Below, piece by piece: positions 42,938 through 52,303 of a stretch of 64,000 nucleotides of DNA; position 1 is the first letter of the stretch, and every line of letters starts with the position of its first letter. Origin of the DNA: Dyella silvatica (GTDB taxonomy: Bacteria > Pseudomonadota > Gammaproteobacteria > Xanthomonadales > Rhodanobacteraceae). The stretch lies in NCBI RefSeq assembly GCF_026283955.1, contig NZ_JAPDPE010000003.1:40455-104454 (forward strand), in the 5' to 3' direction. The notes below the pieces were generated by a model, which was given only the letters and a program-made list of their open reading frames with translations, did not search any database and was not told the DNA's origin. The position numbers and the translations under genes are program-made.

Positions 42938-44221
42938 ATGGATAGCGCCCGCGCGGTGGATGACCACGCAGCATCAGCGGCGCTGGCCGAGCCGGTGGTG
43001 CCGGTAAGGGCGCGCTTCTACGGCAGCATGGCGTTGTCGAACCTCGGCTTGTGGACAGCGTTTTTCGCGCCGATCCAGATCCTGCTGGCACAACAGATGG
43101 AGGTACTTGCGCCGGGTGACAAAGAATCCGCGCTGGGCTGGGTGACTGGTATCGGCGCGTTGGTGTCGCTGTTTTCCAATCCGCTGTTCGGGGCCTGGTC
43201 GGATCGCACCGTGTCGCGCTTCGGTCGGCGTCACCCGTGGAATCTCGGCGGCGCGTTGGTGGGGGCCGTGGCGCTGGTCATGCTTGGAAGGCAAAGCACG
43301 TTGGTGGGCGTCACTTGCTGGTGGTGCGTGGCGCAGCTGGCGCTTAATGCCATGCTGGCCGCGCTGACGGCGGAAGTGCCCGATCAGGTGCCTGTCGCAC
43401 AGCGTGCCGTGTGCAGCGCATGGGTCGGAGTGACGCAGCCGTTGGGCGTGGTGGTGGGTGCTTTGCTAGTGACGACGTTCGGCCATGGCATCGCGCAAGG
43501 TTATGGATTGGTGGCGGTGGCCTTGGTGGCCTGCACGCTTCCGTTTGTCCTGCTGGTGCGCAATACGCCATTGCCGCGCAGCGAACGCCCGCCGTGGGAT
43601 AGCGGCGCATTCCTGCGTGGTTTCTGGATCAGCCCGCGCCTCCACCCGGATTTTGCCTGGGCCTGGGCGACCCGTTTCCTGATCAATCTCGGCAATGCCA
43701 TCGGCACGTTGTACATGCTGTACTTCCTGCGCGATGGCTTGCACTACGAGCGGCTTTTCCCGGGCAAGACCTCCGAAGACGGCTTGCTGATCGTCGTGGC
43801 GATATATACCGCTGGCGTGTTGGTCGGGGCTTTTGGCGGCGGCATGCTTTCCGACCGCAGCGGTCGTCGCAAAGCGCATGTGATCGCGTCCAGCGTGGTG
43901 ATGACGATTGCCGCGGTGATGTTGATGTTGCCGCCGAACTGGCCCTTGCTGATGGCAGCCGCCACCGTGCTTGGCTTGGGTTATGGCGCGTATGCCGCGG
44001 TCGATCAGGCCTTGATTACGCAGGTGTTGCCGCAGGCGGCGGATCGCGGCAAGGACTTGGGCATCATCAATATCGCCAACTCCGCACCCCAGGTTGTGGC
44101 ACCGGCGATTGCCGCCATTCTGGTGACGCGAGGGGGAGGGTATGCGGTGCTGTATCTCGCCACGGCTGTCGTCACATGGCTGGGTGGCATGCTGGTGCGA
44201 AAGATTCGCAGTGTTCAGTAG
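42938..44221 (+). CDS. MFS sugar (GPH-type) transporter
   Basis: 427 residues from ATG 42938, three bases after the GH1 stop. About twelve TM segments. It contains NPLFGAWSDRTVSRFGRRHPW, the cytosolic loop 2-3 signature of MFS sugar symporters, and the repeat GGGMLSDRSGRRKAHV after TM7. Probably cation-coupled import of the beta-glucoside cut by the adjacent GH1. The last base of the stop at 44221 faces putA across a 16-bp hairpin. Confidence 0.9.
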   Translation: MDSARAVDDHAASAALAEPVVPVRARFYGSMALSNLGLWTAFFAPIQILLAQQMEVLAPGDKESALGWVTGIGALVSLFSNPLFGAWSDRTVSRFGRRHPWNLGGALVGAVALVMLGRQSTLVGVTCWWCVAQLALNAMLAALTAEVPDQVPVAQRAVCSAWVGVTQPLGVVVGALLVTTFGHGIAQGYGLVAVALVACTLPFVLLVRNTPLPRSERPPWDSGAFLRGFWISPRLHPDFAWAWATRFLINLGNAIGTLYMLYFLRDGLHYERLFPGKTSEDGLLIVVAIYTAGVLVGAFGGGMLSDRSGRRKAHVIASSVVMTIAAVMLMLPPNWPLLMAAATVLGLGYGAYAAVDQALITQVLPQAADRGKDLGIINIANSAPQVVAPAIAAILVTRGGGYAVLYLATAVVTWLGGMLVRKIRSVQ

Positions 44222-44273
44222 CCGCTGACGCCGGTTGAGTGCGCCGATGTGAGTCGCTGGCATCGAACAGATG

Positions 44274-44308
44274 CAGCCCCACCGGATGCGCGGCATCCGG
44301 TGGGGCTG
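44274..44308. terminator. Bidirectional hairpin between MFS gene and putA
   Basis: CAGCCCCACCGGATGC (44274-44289) pairs perfectly with 44293-44308, 16 bp, across a 3-nt loop. It lies in the 94-bp gap between convergent gene ends. No long T-run, but the stem is strong; most likely stops both transcripts. Confidence 0.7.
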
Positions 44309-44315
44309 GTGTGGC

Positions 44316-47300
44316 TTACTCGCCGATGGTCAGCAGCGAGGCGTTGCCGCCGGCGGCGGTGGTGTTGATGGTGAGCGTGCGCTCGCCGGCGAAACGCAGC
44401 AGGTAATGCGGGCCGCCAGCCTTCGGGCCGGTGCCCGAGAGACCTTCGCCACCGAACGGCTGCACGCCGACGACGGCACCGATCTGGTTGCGATTGACGT
44501 AGCAGTTGCCGACGCGGGCATGGCTTTGGATGAATTCCACGGTGTCATCGATGCGGCTATGGATGCCCAGCGTGAGGCCGTAGCCGGTGGCGTTGATTTC
44601 CTCCACGACCTTGCCCAGCTCGCTGGCTTTCCAGCGGATCAGGTGCAGCACCGGGCCGAACACTTCGCGCTGCAGCACGCTGAGCGAGGCGATCTCGTAG
44701 GCGCGCGGGGCAAAGAAGGTGCCGTGGCCGGTGAGGGCCGGGTCGAGCGCGACTTCGCCGATCTTCTTCGCCTCTTTGTCCATGCGTGCGGCATGGTCGA
44801 CCAGCAGCTTCTTGGCGTCTTCGTCGATGACCGGGCCGACATCGGTCGAGAGCAGGCCGGGATTGCCGACCTTCAGCTCGGCCATCGCACCGGTGAGCAT
44901 CGCGGCGACTTTGTCGGCAATGTCTTCCTGCACAAACAGCACGCGTGCGGCCGAGCAACGCTGACCGGCTGACTGGAACGCCGAGGCGATCACGTCCTTG
45001 ACGATTTGCTCAGGCAGCGCGGAGGAGTCGGCAATCATCGCGTTCTGGCCGCCGGTTTCGGCGATCAACGCGGCAATCGGCGCATTGCGTGCGGCCAGCG
45101 AGCGATTGATCGCCCAGGCGGTGTCGGTGGAGCCGGTAAAGGCTACGCCGGCGATACGCGGATCGCGGGTCAATGCCGCACCCACGGTGGCGCCGTCGCC
45201 GGGCAGGTATTGCAACACCTCGGCTGGCACGCCGGCTTCGTGCAGCAGTTTCACCGCGGCATAGCCGATCAGCGAGGTCTGCTCGGCCGGCTTGGCGATG
45301 ACCGCGTTACCGGCGGCAAGGGCCGCACTGACCTGGCTGAGGAAGATCGCCAGCGGGAAGTTCCATGGGCTGATGCAGACGAAGACACCGCGGCCGTTGA
45401 GGAATAGCTGGTTGCTTTCGCCGGTCGGGCCCGGCAATGTTTCTGGATGGCCAAACAAACGGCGCGCCATGGTGGCGTAGTAGCGCAGGAAATCCGCGGC
45501 CTCGCGAATTTCCGCAATGGCGTCGGGCACGCTCTTGCCGGCCTCATGCACGCACAAGGCGATGAACTCGCCACGGCGTGCTTCCAGTTGTTCGGCGGCG
45601 TGTTCGAGAATCGCCGCGCGGCTGGCCGCGGGCAGACGGTCCCATTGGTATTGCGCGGCGACGGCATTGGCCAGCGCCTTGTCCACGGTGGCGCTGTCGG
45701 CGGTGACGTAGCTGCCGACGGTCTGGCGGCGATCGGCCGGGTTGGTCACCTGCACGGTAGCGCCGGTGCTGTTCGCGCCGGGCACCAGCGGGCCGGCGTT
45801 CCACGGGCCGGATTTGGCGGCAACCGCTTCGGCCAGTGCTTTCAGTTCGTTATCGTTGGCAAAGTTGACGCCCATGGAATTCTTCCGAAGTTCACCGTAG
45901 AGATTCACCGGCAGCGGGATGCGCGGGTGCGGGATAGAAACAAAAGCACGAACGGTTTCGCAGGGATCGGCAACGAGTTCGCGCACCGGCACGCTCTCGT
46001 CTACCACGCGATTGACGAAGCTCGTGTTGGCGCCGTTTTCGAGCAAGCGGCGCACCAGGTAGGGCAGCAGGTCTTCGTGGCTGCCGACCGGGGCATACAC
46101 GCGGCATGGCACGTTCAAGCTCTTCGGGCCGATGACCTCGGCGTAGAGATCGGTGCCCATGCCATGCAGGCGCTGGTATTCGTACGGGCGTCCCTGCGCG
46201 ATGTGATGCACGCCGGCGATGGTGTGCGCGTTATGGGTGGCGAACTGCGGGTAGATCAGCGCGCTGCCGGCGTTGAACAGACGGTGCGCGCAGGCCAGAT
46301 AAGACACGTCGGTGTTCGGCTTGCGCGTATACACCGGGTAGCCGGGCAGGCCGTTTTCTTGTGCGCGCTTGATCTCGGCATCCCAGTAGGCGCCCTTGAC
46401 CAGGCGTACATACCAGCGACGGCCGCTGGCGCGGGCGGTTTCGACCAGCCAGTCGATCACGAACGGGGTGCGCTTGGCGTAGGCCTGCACCACGATGCCC
46501 AGGCCATTCCAGCCTTCCAGCGAGGGGTGGGCGAACACATCGCCGATGATATCCAGCGACAGTTCCAGGCGATCGGCTTCTTCGGCGTCGACCGACAGCG
46601 CGATGCCGTACTTCATCGCCAGCTGCGACAGCTCAAGCAACTTCTCGGTGAGGTCGCGGCGCGCACGTGCGCGGTTGGCGACTTCGTAACGCGGATGCAG
46701 TGCCGACAGTTTGACCGAGATCGACGGCGCATCGGTGTGGTTGGCAAACGGGCCGCGCGCGCCGATGGCGGCGATCGCGTTGCGGTAATCCTGCTGGTAG
46801 CGCTCGGCGGTTTCGCTGGTCAGGGCCGACTCACCGAGCATGTCGTAGGAGTAGCGATAGACCGCGTATTCCTTCTTGGCGCAGCGGTCCAGCGCTTCGT
46901 TGATGGTGCGGCCCATCACGAACTGATGACCCATGATGCGCATGGCCTGGCGCACCGCCAGGCGGATCGCCGGCTCACCGGCGCGGCCGACCAGCCGACG
47001 CAAGGCGCTGGCAAAGTCGTGGCGGGTGTCTTCGGCCAGATTGACCAGCTTGCCGGTCAGCATCAGGCCCCAGGTGGAGGCGTTGACGAACAGCGACTCG
47101 CTTTGGCCGAGATGTTTTTTCCAGTCGGCGTCGCCGAGTTTGTCGCGGATCAACTTATCGGCGGTGACCGAATCGGGAATCCGCAGCAGCGCTTCGGCCA
47201 CGCACATCAGCAAGACGCCTTCCTCGGAAGACAGGTCGTACTGGCGCATAAAGGATTCGACTGCGCTTTGATCCTTGGCGCGGGTACGCACCCGGCTGAC

Positions 47301-47468
47301 CAGGTCGGCAGCGAGGTCGATGACCTTTTCGCGTTCGGCGGGGGGCAGCGTCGCCTGTGCGAGCAGGTCGTTGACCGCCTCGGTTTCATCGCGCAGCCAT
47401 GCGGCGGTAATGCGCGCGCGGGCCGGCTCGGTGCCGGTCGGGAGTTCGGGAAAGATGATCTGGCTCAC
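44316..47468 (-). CDS. putA: Bifunctional proline dehydrogenase / P5C dehydrogenase
   Basis: 1050 residues from GTG 47468 (reads VSQIIFPELPTG); an upstream ATG at 47552 is an unconserved extension. Oxidises proline to glutamate: N-terminal PRODH barrel (about residues 70-430; FAD-binding GLPGYPVYTRKP, VRLVKGAYWDAE, HNAHTIA) and C-terminal P5CDH (about 540-1010; GRGVFVCISPWNFPLAIF, GAALTRDPRIAGVAFTGS, nucleophile in FQSAGQRCSAARVLF). There is no N-terminal ribbon-helix-helix domain, so it is a type A PutA without self-repression. Stand-alone gene with electrons delivered to ubiquinone; feeds the respiratory chain encoded nearby. Confidence 0.96.
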   Translation of the reverse strand: MSQIIFPELPTGTEPARARITAAWLRDETEAVNDLLAQATLPPAEREKVIDLAADLVSRVRTRAKDQSAVESFMRQYDLSSEEGVLLMCVAEALLRIPDSVTADKLIRDKLGDADWKKHLGQSESLFVNASTWGLMLTGKLVNLAEDTRHDFASALRRLVGRAGEPAIRLAVRQAMRIMGHQFVMGRTINEALDRCAKKEYAVYRYSYDMLGESALTSETAERYQQDYRNAIAAIGARGPFANHTDAPSISVKLSALHPRYEVANRARARRDLTEKLLELSQLAMKYGIALSVDAEEADRLELSLDIIGDVFAHPSLEGWNGLGIVVQAYAKRTPFVIDWLVETARASGRRWYVRLVKGAYWDAEIKRAQENGLPGYPVYTRKPNTDVSYLACAHRLFNAGSALIYPQFATHNAHTIAGVHHIAQGRPYEYQRLHGMGTDLYAEVIGPKSLNVPCRVYAPVGSHEDLLPYLVRRLLENGANTSFVNRVVDESVPVRELVADPCETVRAFVSIPHPRIPLPVNLYGELRKNSMGVNFANDNELKALAEAVAAKSGPWNAGPLVPGANSTGATVQVTNPADRRQTVGSYVTADSATVDKALANAVAAQYQWDRLPAASRAAILEHAAEQLEARRGEFIALCVHEAGKSVPDAIAEIREAADFLRYYATMARRLFGHPETLPGPTGESNQLFLNGRGVFVCISPWNFPLAIFLSQVSAALAAGNAVIAKPAEQTSLIGYAAVKLLHEAGVPAEVLQYLPGDGATVGAALTRDPRIAGVAFTGSTDTAWAINRSLAARNAPIAALIAETGGQNAMIADSSALPEQIVKDVIASAFQSAGQRCSAARVLFVQEDIADKVAAMLTGAMAELKVGNPGLLSTDVGPVIDEDAKKLLVDHAARMDKEAKKIGEVALDPALTGHGTFFAPRAYEIASLSVLQREVFGPVLHLIRWKASELGKVVEEINATGYGLTLGIHSRIDDTVEFIQSHARVGNCYVNRNQIGAVVGVQPFGGEGLSGTGPKAGGPHYLLRFAGERTLTINTTAAGGNASLLTIGE

Positions 47469-47620
47469 AGCGGGGAAGTCATCCTGCACAGGCGGAGGGT
47501 GAGGTGTGGGGGTGAAGCGAAGCTGCCTAGTGTAATGTCGCCGGCGCGCCAAGCCATAGCAGGGGGGTTGGATGGCGCCCCGGATATTTCTCTCTCCAAT
47601 GGAATAGGACCTTTTTCTTT

Positions 47621-48667
47621 ATGCGTATGACCCATATGAAGCCGCTGTCGCTCTCGCTGCTGGCCCTGACCTTGGCCGGCCTGGCGGCTTGCTCGAACAA
47701 GGATGCGCCCGCGCCCGCCGCGACTCCGGCCGCCGCGCCGCAAGCCGGCGCGGACAGCAAGGCGCCGGCCGCCGCCGCGGCAGAAACGCCGGCACCGGCC
47801 GCCGTCGATAGCTCCGCCTCGGACAAGCTGGGGCTGTATATCGAGTGCTTTAACCGCCTGGACAATAGCGCACACAACAGCATCAGCCGTTACAGCAGCT
47901 GGGTAAAAGACATGAAGGCAGGGCCTACGGGCAAGGAAACCGTTGTCTACGGCCTGTACAAGATCGACCCGGACGCCACTCAGTCCTGCAAAAAAGACTT
48001 TGCCAAGGCAGCCGGCCAGTCGCCGGCCATGGCTAAGCTCGACGCTGAGGGTCAGACCTATATCCAGGCTCTGGATGCGCTCAGCACGGTGGTGCTGGAG
48101 GCCGACACCTACTACGACCGCGGCAATTACAAGGACGACGGCTTCGCCAAGGGCAAGCAGTTGCATCCGCAGTTGGTCGAGCGGATGGATGCGTTCGAGG
48201 CCGCCAGCGAAAAGTTCTCTGACGAGCTCGATGTGCAGAACGATCAAGTACTTGAAGCGCGCATGCAGCAGCTGGAGAAGGAGCAGGGCCGCACCTTGCC
48301 CTATCTGCAGATGGCCACCATGAGCCGGGCCAAGCAGCTGGTCGGCTTGATCCAGGGCGAGACCTTCGATGTGGCCAAGGCCAGCGAACGGATGGATGCC
48401 TACGAGAAAAGCGCTGACGAGCTGCTGGCGTATGTCAGCGCTCATAAGGACGCCGCCCCGGGCATGTGGGGCCGCTACAACAGCACCCTGGAGGATTTCC
48501 GCAAGGCGGCCAAGGGGCGGATTCGCCGTATTCGCGACCATGTCGCCTACACCGAAGGCGAGAAAATGATGCTCGAGCCCGCGTCTTCGTGGATGGTCGA
48601 AGGTAGCGGCGGCCAGGTGACCAAGGCCTATAACAGCCTGGTCGAAGCCGGCAACGCATTGAATTGA
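47621..48667 (+). CDS. DUF3829/YiiG-like lipoprotein
   Basis: 348 residues from ATG 47621 (ATGs also at 47627 and 47636). Lipoprotein signal ...LAGLAAC, then a Pro/Ala-rich linker (PAPAATPAAAP), then a largely alpha-helical domain beginning DKLGLYIECFNRLDNSAHNSI and SRYSSWV. YiiG family members are secreted or outer-membrane proteins of unknown function. A strong terminator follows. It lies divergent from putA and upstream of the DUF2244/cox cluster, but a separate unit. Confidence 0.85.
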   Translation: MRMTHMKPLSLSLLALTLAGLAACSNKDAPAPAATPAAAPQAGADSKAPAAAAAETPAPAAVDSSASDKLGLYIECFNRLDNSAHNSISRYSSWVKDMKAGPTGKETVVYGLYKIDPDATQSCKKDFAKAAGQSPAMAKLDAEGQTYIQALDALSTVVLEADTYYDRGNYKDDGFAKGKQLHPQLVERMDAFEAASEKFSDELDVQNDQVLEARMQQLEKEQGRTLPYLQMATMSRAKQLVGLIQGETFDVAKASERMDAYEKSADELLAYVSAHKDAAPGMWGRYNSTLEDFRKAAKGRIRRIRDHVAYTEGEKMMLEPASSWMVEGSGGQVTKAYNSLVEAGNALN

Positions 48668-48696
48668 TCGCGGTTGGCCTGCATGGAGCAGGCCGC

Positions 48697-48733
48697 AAGC
48701 CAGGGGTGGGTGATCGCCCATCCCTGGCTTTTT
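48697..48733 (+). terminator. Intrinsic terminator after the YiiG-like gene
   Basis: AAGCCAGGGGTGGG (48697-48710) pairs with the mirror arm CCCATCCCTGGCTT (one G-U), loop TGATCG, followed by TTTTT. A strong rho-independent terminator. Confidence 0.92.
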
Positions 48734-48949
48734 CCAGCGACTTTGTTCAAGGGTCTGGCTTAAGGCGGTGCATTCATTCGCACGCAGTACGTGGGTCGGG
48801 TCTGCTCGCGGCACGCTCTTGCGATTTGTCGGTGATGGCCGCCGCGGCATCACGTTGTGATGCCTGATTCGCGTCAAGTGGGTGCGTCATTCTTGCCCGT
48901 TTGGGCGCCGCGGCCTATCATTCCCGCGTTCCAGGCACGCCGGATCCCC

Positions 48950-49444
48950 ATGATCGTGCTTCGACCAGCTGCTGCCGGCTTGCCGTGCGTGACGTTGTGG
49001 CTCAAGCCCAATCGCGCGCTCAGTCGGCGCGGGCTGCGTTGTTTGATCGGGGGAATGGCGGCGCTGGCGCTGATAACGGCCGGGCTGGGTGCGTGGCAGG
49101 GGAATGTATTTGCCCCGCTGTTCGCCCTGGTCGAGTCTTCCGCAGTAGCTTTCGCGCTGGGCGTAGCCTGGCGAGCCGGCGACCGCAGTGAGCGCATCAC
49201 CCTCGACGAGTCGTCGCTGGAGGTGCAATTTCTGCCGGGTCGGCGCTGTATGCGTTTCCAGCCTTACTGGGTGCGCGTGCGGTTCGAGCTCAATGGACGA
49301 CTCGGTCACGGACATCGTCTGCTGCTGTCGTCGCATGGGCGTGTGTTGGAGATCGGGGCTTTCCTCGCTGATGAGGAGCGTGCCGAGCTTTCGAGGAAAC
49401 TCATGGTGCTGCTGGCCGATTTAAACCGCCAGCCGCGCAGGTAG
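48950..49444 (+). CDS. DUF2244 integral membrane protein
   Basis: 164 residues from ATG 48950 (MIVLRPAAAG); upstream ATG 48857 would add an unlikely leader. Two adjacent TM helices (about residues 29-49 and 52-76) and a soluble C-terminal half with QPYWVRVRFELNG and SSHGRVLEIGAFLADEER. The DUF2244 family sits next to aa3 oxidase genes in many proteobacteria, as here (20 bp before coxB), and may assist oxidase assembly, but its function is unproven. Confidence 0.88.
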   Translation: MIVLRPAAAGLPCVTLWLKPNRALSRRGLRCLIGGMAALALITAGLGAWQGNVFAPLFALVESSAVAFALGVAWRAGDRSERITLDESSLEVQFLPGRRCMRFQPYWVRVRFELNGRLGHGHRLLLSSHGRVLEIGAFLADEERAELSRKLMVLLADLNRQPRR

Positions 49445-49464
49445 GTTCAACAAAGGTGCAAGAC

Positions 49465-50439
49465 ATGACATCTGGCGGCATCAGGCCTGGCGGCATCAAA
49501 CGAGCAGTTACAGCGTTGGCGGTGGCCGCCTTTGCGTTGTTCGGCAGTGTGGTTCAAGCGAACCCGGAACCCGGGCAGCTGAATATGCCGCGCGGCGTGA
49601 CCACGTATTCAAACGTGCCGTATTTCCTCAACAACGTCGCCTTCGGTGTCTGCGTTGTGATCGGCATCCTGGTGTTCGGCGCGATGTTCATCGCCATGTT
49701 CCGCTTCCGCAAGTCGCGTGGCGCGGTGGCGGAGAAGTGGTCGCACAACACCACGGTGGAAATCATCTGGACCACGATCCCGGTGATCATCCTGGTGGTG
49801 CTGGCTTATCTGGCCACCAATGGCCTGAAGATGTTCGCCGATACCACCGGTTCTGAAATGACCGTGAAGATCACCGGTTACCAGTGGAAATGGCGTTACG
49901 ACTACGTCGATTACAAGGGCAAGCCGATCGACAAGGTCGGCTTCATGTCCAAGCTCGATCGCGAAAGCGACGAGACGCGCCAGCTGAAGTCAGGCCTGGA
50001 CCCGAACGCGGTCAAAGTCGACGGCTACAACACTTATCTGATCAACGTTGACGAGCCGCTGGTGCTGCCGATCAACACCAAGGTCCGCTTCGTGATTACC
50101 GCCGGTGACGTGATCCACTCTTGGTGGGTGCCGGCGCTGGGCTGGAAGATGGATGCCATTCCGGGCATCGTCAACGCGGCCTGGACCAATATCAATGAGC
50201 CTGGTGTTTACCGTGGCCAGTGCGCCGAGTTGTGCGGCCAGGATCACGGCTTCATGCCGATCGTGGTGAAGGCGGTAACGAAGGACGAGTTCAATAAGTG
50301 GCTGGCTGAGAAGCAGGCACAGGCGTCGCAGCCCGCTCCGGCTGCCGCGCCAGCGGCTGCTTCCACCGTCGCCGCGCCGGCGACTGCGCAAGCAACCTCG
50401 GCAGTAGCAACCCCGGCAACGGACAATCACAAGGGCTGA
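49465..50439 (+). CDS. coxB: Cytochrome c oxidase subunit II
   Basis: 324 residues from ATG 49465 (AAAGG site); GTG 49456 is an alternative. Signal peptide, two TM helices (about 55-75 and 95-115), then the Cu(A) cupredoxin domain: HSWWVPALGWKMDAIPG, and GQCAELCGQDHGFM with the two Cu ligands C..C, plus His and Met. The C-terminus has a Pro/Ala-rich tail (PAPAAAPAAAS). Accepts electrons from cytochrome c and hands them to subunit I. Intact, unlike coxA just downstream. Confidence 0.96.
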   Translation: MTSGGIRPGGIKRAVTALAVAAFALFGSVVQANPEPGQLNMPRGVTTYSNVPYFLNNVAFGVCVVIGILVFGAMFIAMFRFRKSRGAVAEKWSHNTTVEIIWTTIPVIILVVLAYLATNGLKMFADTTGSEMTVKITGYQWKWRYDYVDYKGKPIDKVGFMSKLDRESDETRQLKSGLDPNAVKVDGYNTYLINVDEPLVLPINTKVRFVITAGDVIHSWWVPALGWKMDAIPGIVNAAWTNINEPGVYRGQCAELCGQDHGFMPIVVKAVTKDEFNKWLAEKQAQASQPAPAAAPAAASTVAAPATAQATSAVATPATDNHKG

Positions 50440-50496
50440 GCGGATTTCCGCTCACTCATGTTCACGTAATTCGCATTTAGGTAGAGGTGCAAGGCC

Positions 50497-52009
50497 ATGG
50501 CCCACGCAGCCACCCACGATCACCACGACGATCATCACGGCGCGCCGAAGAATTTCTTCACGCGCTGGTGCATGTCCACCAATCACAAGGACATCGGCAC
50601 GCTGTATCTGATCTTCTCGTTGGCGATGTTCTTCATTGGCGGTAGCTTCGCCATGGTCATCCGCGCCGAGTTGTTCAAGCCGGGATTGCAGCTGGTCCAG
50701 CCGTATTTCTTCAACGAAATGACCACCATGCATGAACAACCTGTCGTTCTGGATTCTGCCGTTCGCTTTCGCGCTGCTGCTGTCCACCTTGTTCATGCCA
50801 GGTGGTGGCCCGGCCGGTGGCTGGACCATGTACCCGCCGCTGTCGCTGCAGGGTGACTCGGTAGCCTACGTGGTGTTCGCGGTCCACTTGATGGGTATCA
50901 GCTCGATCATGGGCGCGATCAACATCATTGCGACCATTCTCAATATGCGCGCGCCGGGCATGGATCTGCTGAAGATGCCGGTGTTCGTGTGGAGCTGGCT
51001 GATTACCGCCTTCCTGCTGATCGCCGTGATGCCGGTGTTGGCCGGTGCGGTGACCATGCTGCTCACCGACAAGTATTTCGGCACCAGCTTCTTCAATGCG
51101 GCTGGCGGCGGCGACCCGGTGTTGTTCCAGCACATCTTCTGGTTCTTCGGGCATCCCGAGGTCTACATCATGATCTTGCCGGCGTTCGGCTTGGTCTCGG
51201 AGATCATCCCGACCTTCGCCCGTAAGCCGATCTTCGGTTACAAGGCGATGGTGTTCGCGATTGCCTCGATCGCCTTCCTCTCGTTTATCGTGTGGGCGCA
51301 TCACATGTTCGCGGTGGGTCTGCCGCTGGGCGGCGAGATCTTCTTCATGTACGCGACGATGTTGATCGCGGTGCCGACCGGCGTGAAGGTGTTCAACTGG
51401 GTCAGCACCATGTGGGGCGGCTCGATGACCTTCGAGACGCCGATGCTGTGGGCGATCGCGTTCGTGATCCTGTTCACCATCGGTGGCTTCTCCGGCCTGA
51501 TGCTGGCGCTGGCTCCGGCCGACTTCCAGTATCACGACTCGTATTTCGTGGTGGCGCACTTCCATTACGTGCTGGTGACCGGCGCTATCTTCGCGATCAT
51601 CGCGGGCAGCTATTACTGGCTGCCGAAGTGGACTGGCCGCATGTATAGCGAAACCTGGGGCAAGATCCATTTCTGGTCCAGCGTGATCTCGGTCAACGTG
51701 CTGTTCTTCCCGCAGCACTTCCTGGGTCTGGCCGGCATGCCGCGCCGTATTCCGGATTACAACGTGGCCTTCGCCAACTTCAATATGATCAGCTCGATCG
51801 GCGGCTTCTGGTTCGGCGCCTCGCAGTTGATTTTCCTCGGCGTCATCATCCATACGGTGTGGTTCTCGAAGAAGAAAGCCACGGATCGCGTATGGGAAGG
51901 TGCCAAGGGTCTGGAATGGACAGTGCCGTCGCCGGCGCCGTTCCATACCTTCGATGTGCCGCCGATCATCAATGACGATGAACTGGCTCACGGTCACACT
52001 GACGATTGA
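50497..52009 (+). pseudogene. coxA: Cytochrome c oxidase subunit I, frameshifted by an internal deletion
   Basis: Two pieces in different frames encode subunit I. Piece A: residues 1-79 (MAHAATHDHH... through TM helix I) ending FFNEMTTMH, then the frame leaves homology and stops at 50856. Piece B: from 50732, MNNLSFWILPFAF to the end, 425 residues, with the Cu(B)/Tyr site HPEVYIMILP, WAHHMFAVG and HDSYFVVAHFHYV. The family has about 34 residues plus this helix between TMH and MNN; here ATGC is joined directly to ATGAAC, a loss of about 104 bp and the frame. This removes TM helix II with the stretch after the haem a ligand. Nothing upstream of piece B looks like a proper start. Either a decayed gene or an assembly error; all else in the operon is intact. 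Confidence 0.85.
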
Positions 52010-52057
52010 TTAAGTGTCCCGGCTGTTGACGAGTCGGGACATGCGGAACGGCAAGCG

Positions 52058-52189
52058 ATGACGCAACAAGTGAAAGATCCGATGCAGCAGGCGCGTCTCA
52101 AGAGCGCACGGCGCACCGCCCTGGCGGTTACCGTGGTGGCGGTGGCGATCTTCCTGCTCTCGATCCTGCAGATGTTGAAGTTCTCGTAA
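52058..52189 (+). CDS. Small single-TM protein, likely oxidase assembly factor
   Basis: 43 residues: MTQQVKDPMQQARLKSARRTALAVTVVAVAIFLLSILQMLKFS. A basic segment then one TM helix (about 21-40). Its place just after coxA matches the small 'cytochrome oxidase assembly' proteins of beta- and gammaproteobacteria. It is not a CtaG: no Cu site or TGxxF motif. Short and so only moderately certain, but the position and pattern support it as a real gene. Confidence 0.65.
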   Translation: MTQQVKDPMQQARLKSARRTALAVTVVAVAIFLLSILQMLKFS

Positions 52190-52303
52190 GCCGGTTACGC
52201 AAAGCGGTATCCCTCCGCGCCGCCGAGTCGGGCGACGCGGGTTGAAGTGTCTCGCGCGGTCCGGCGAGGCGGATGGAAACAAGAATATCCACGGGGTCTC
52301 ACC

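Noticed and set aside
45447..47630. 727-residue open frame on the plus strand
   Set aside because: Fully antisense to putA, which has complete catalytic motifs; long antisense frames are normal in GC-rich genes.
50711..51997. 428-residue minus-strand frame
   Set aside because: Antisense to coxA; charged composition typical of a mirror frame of a TM-rich gene.
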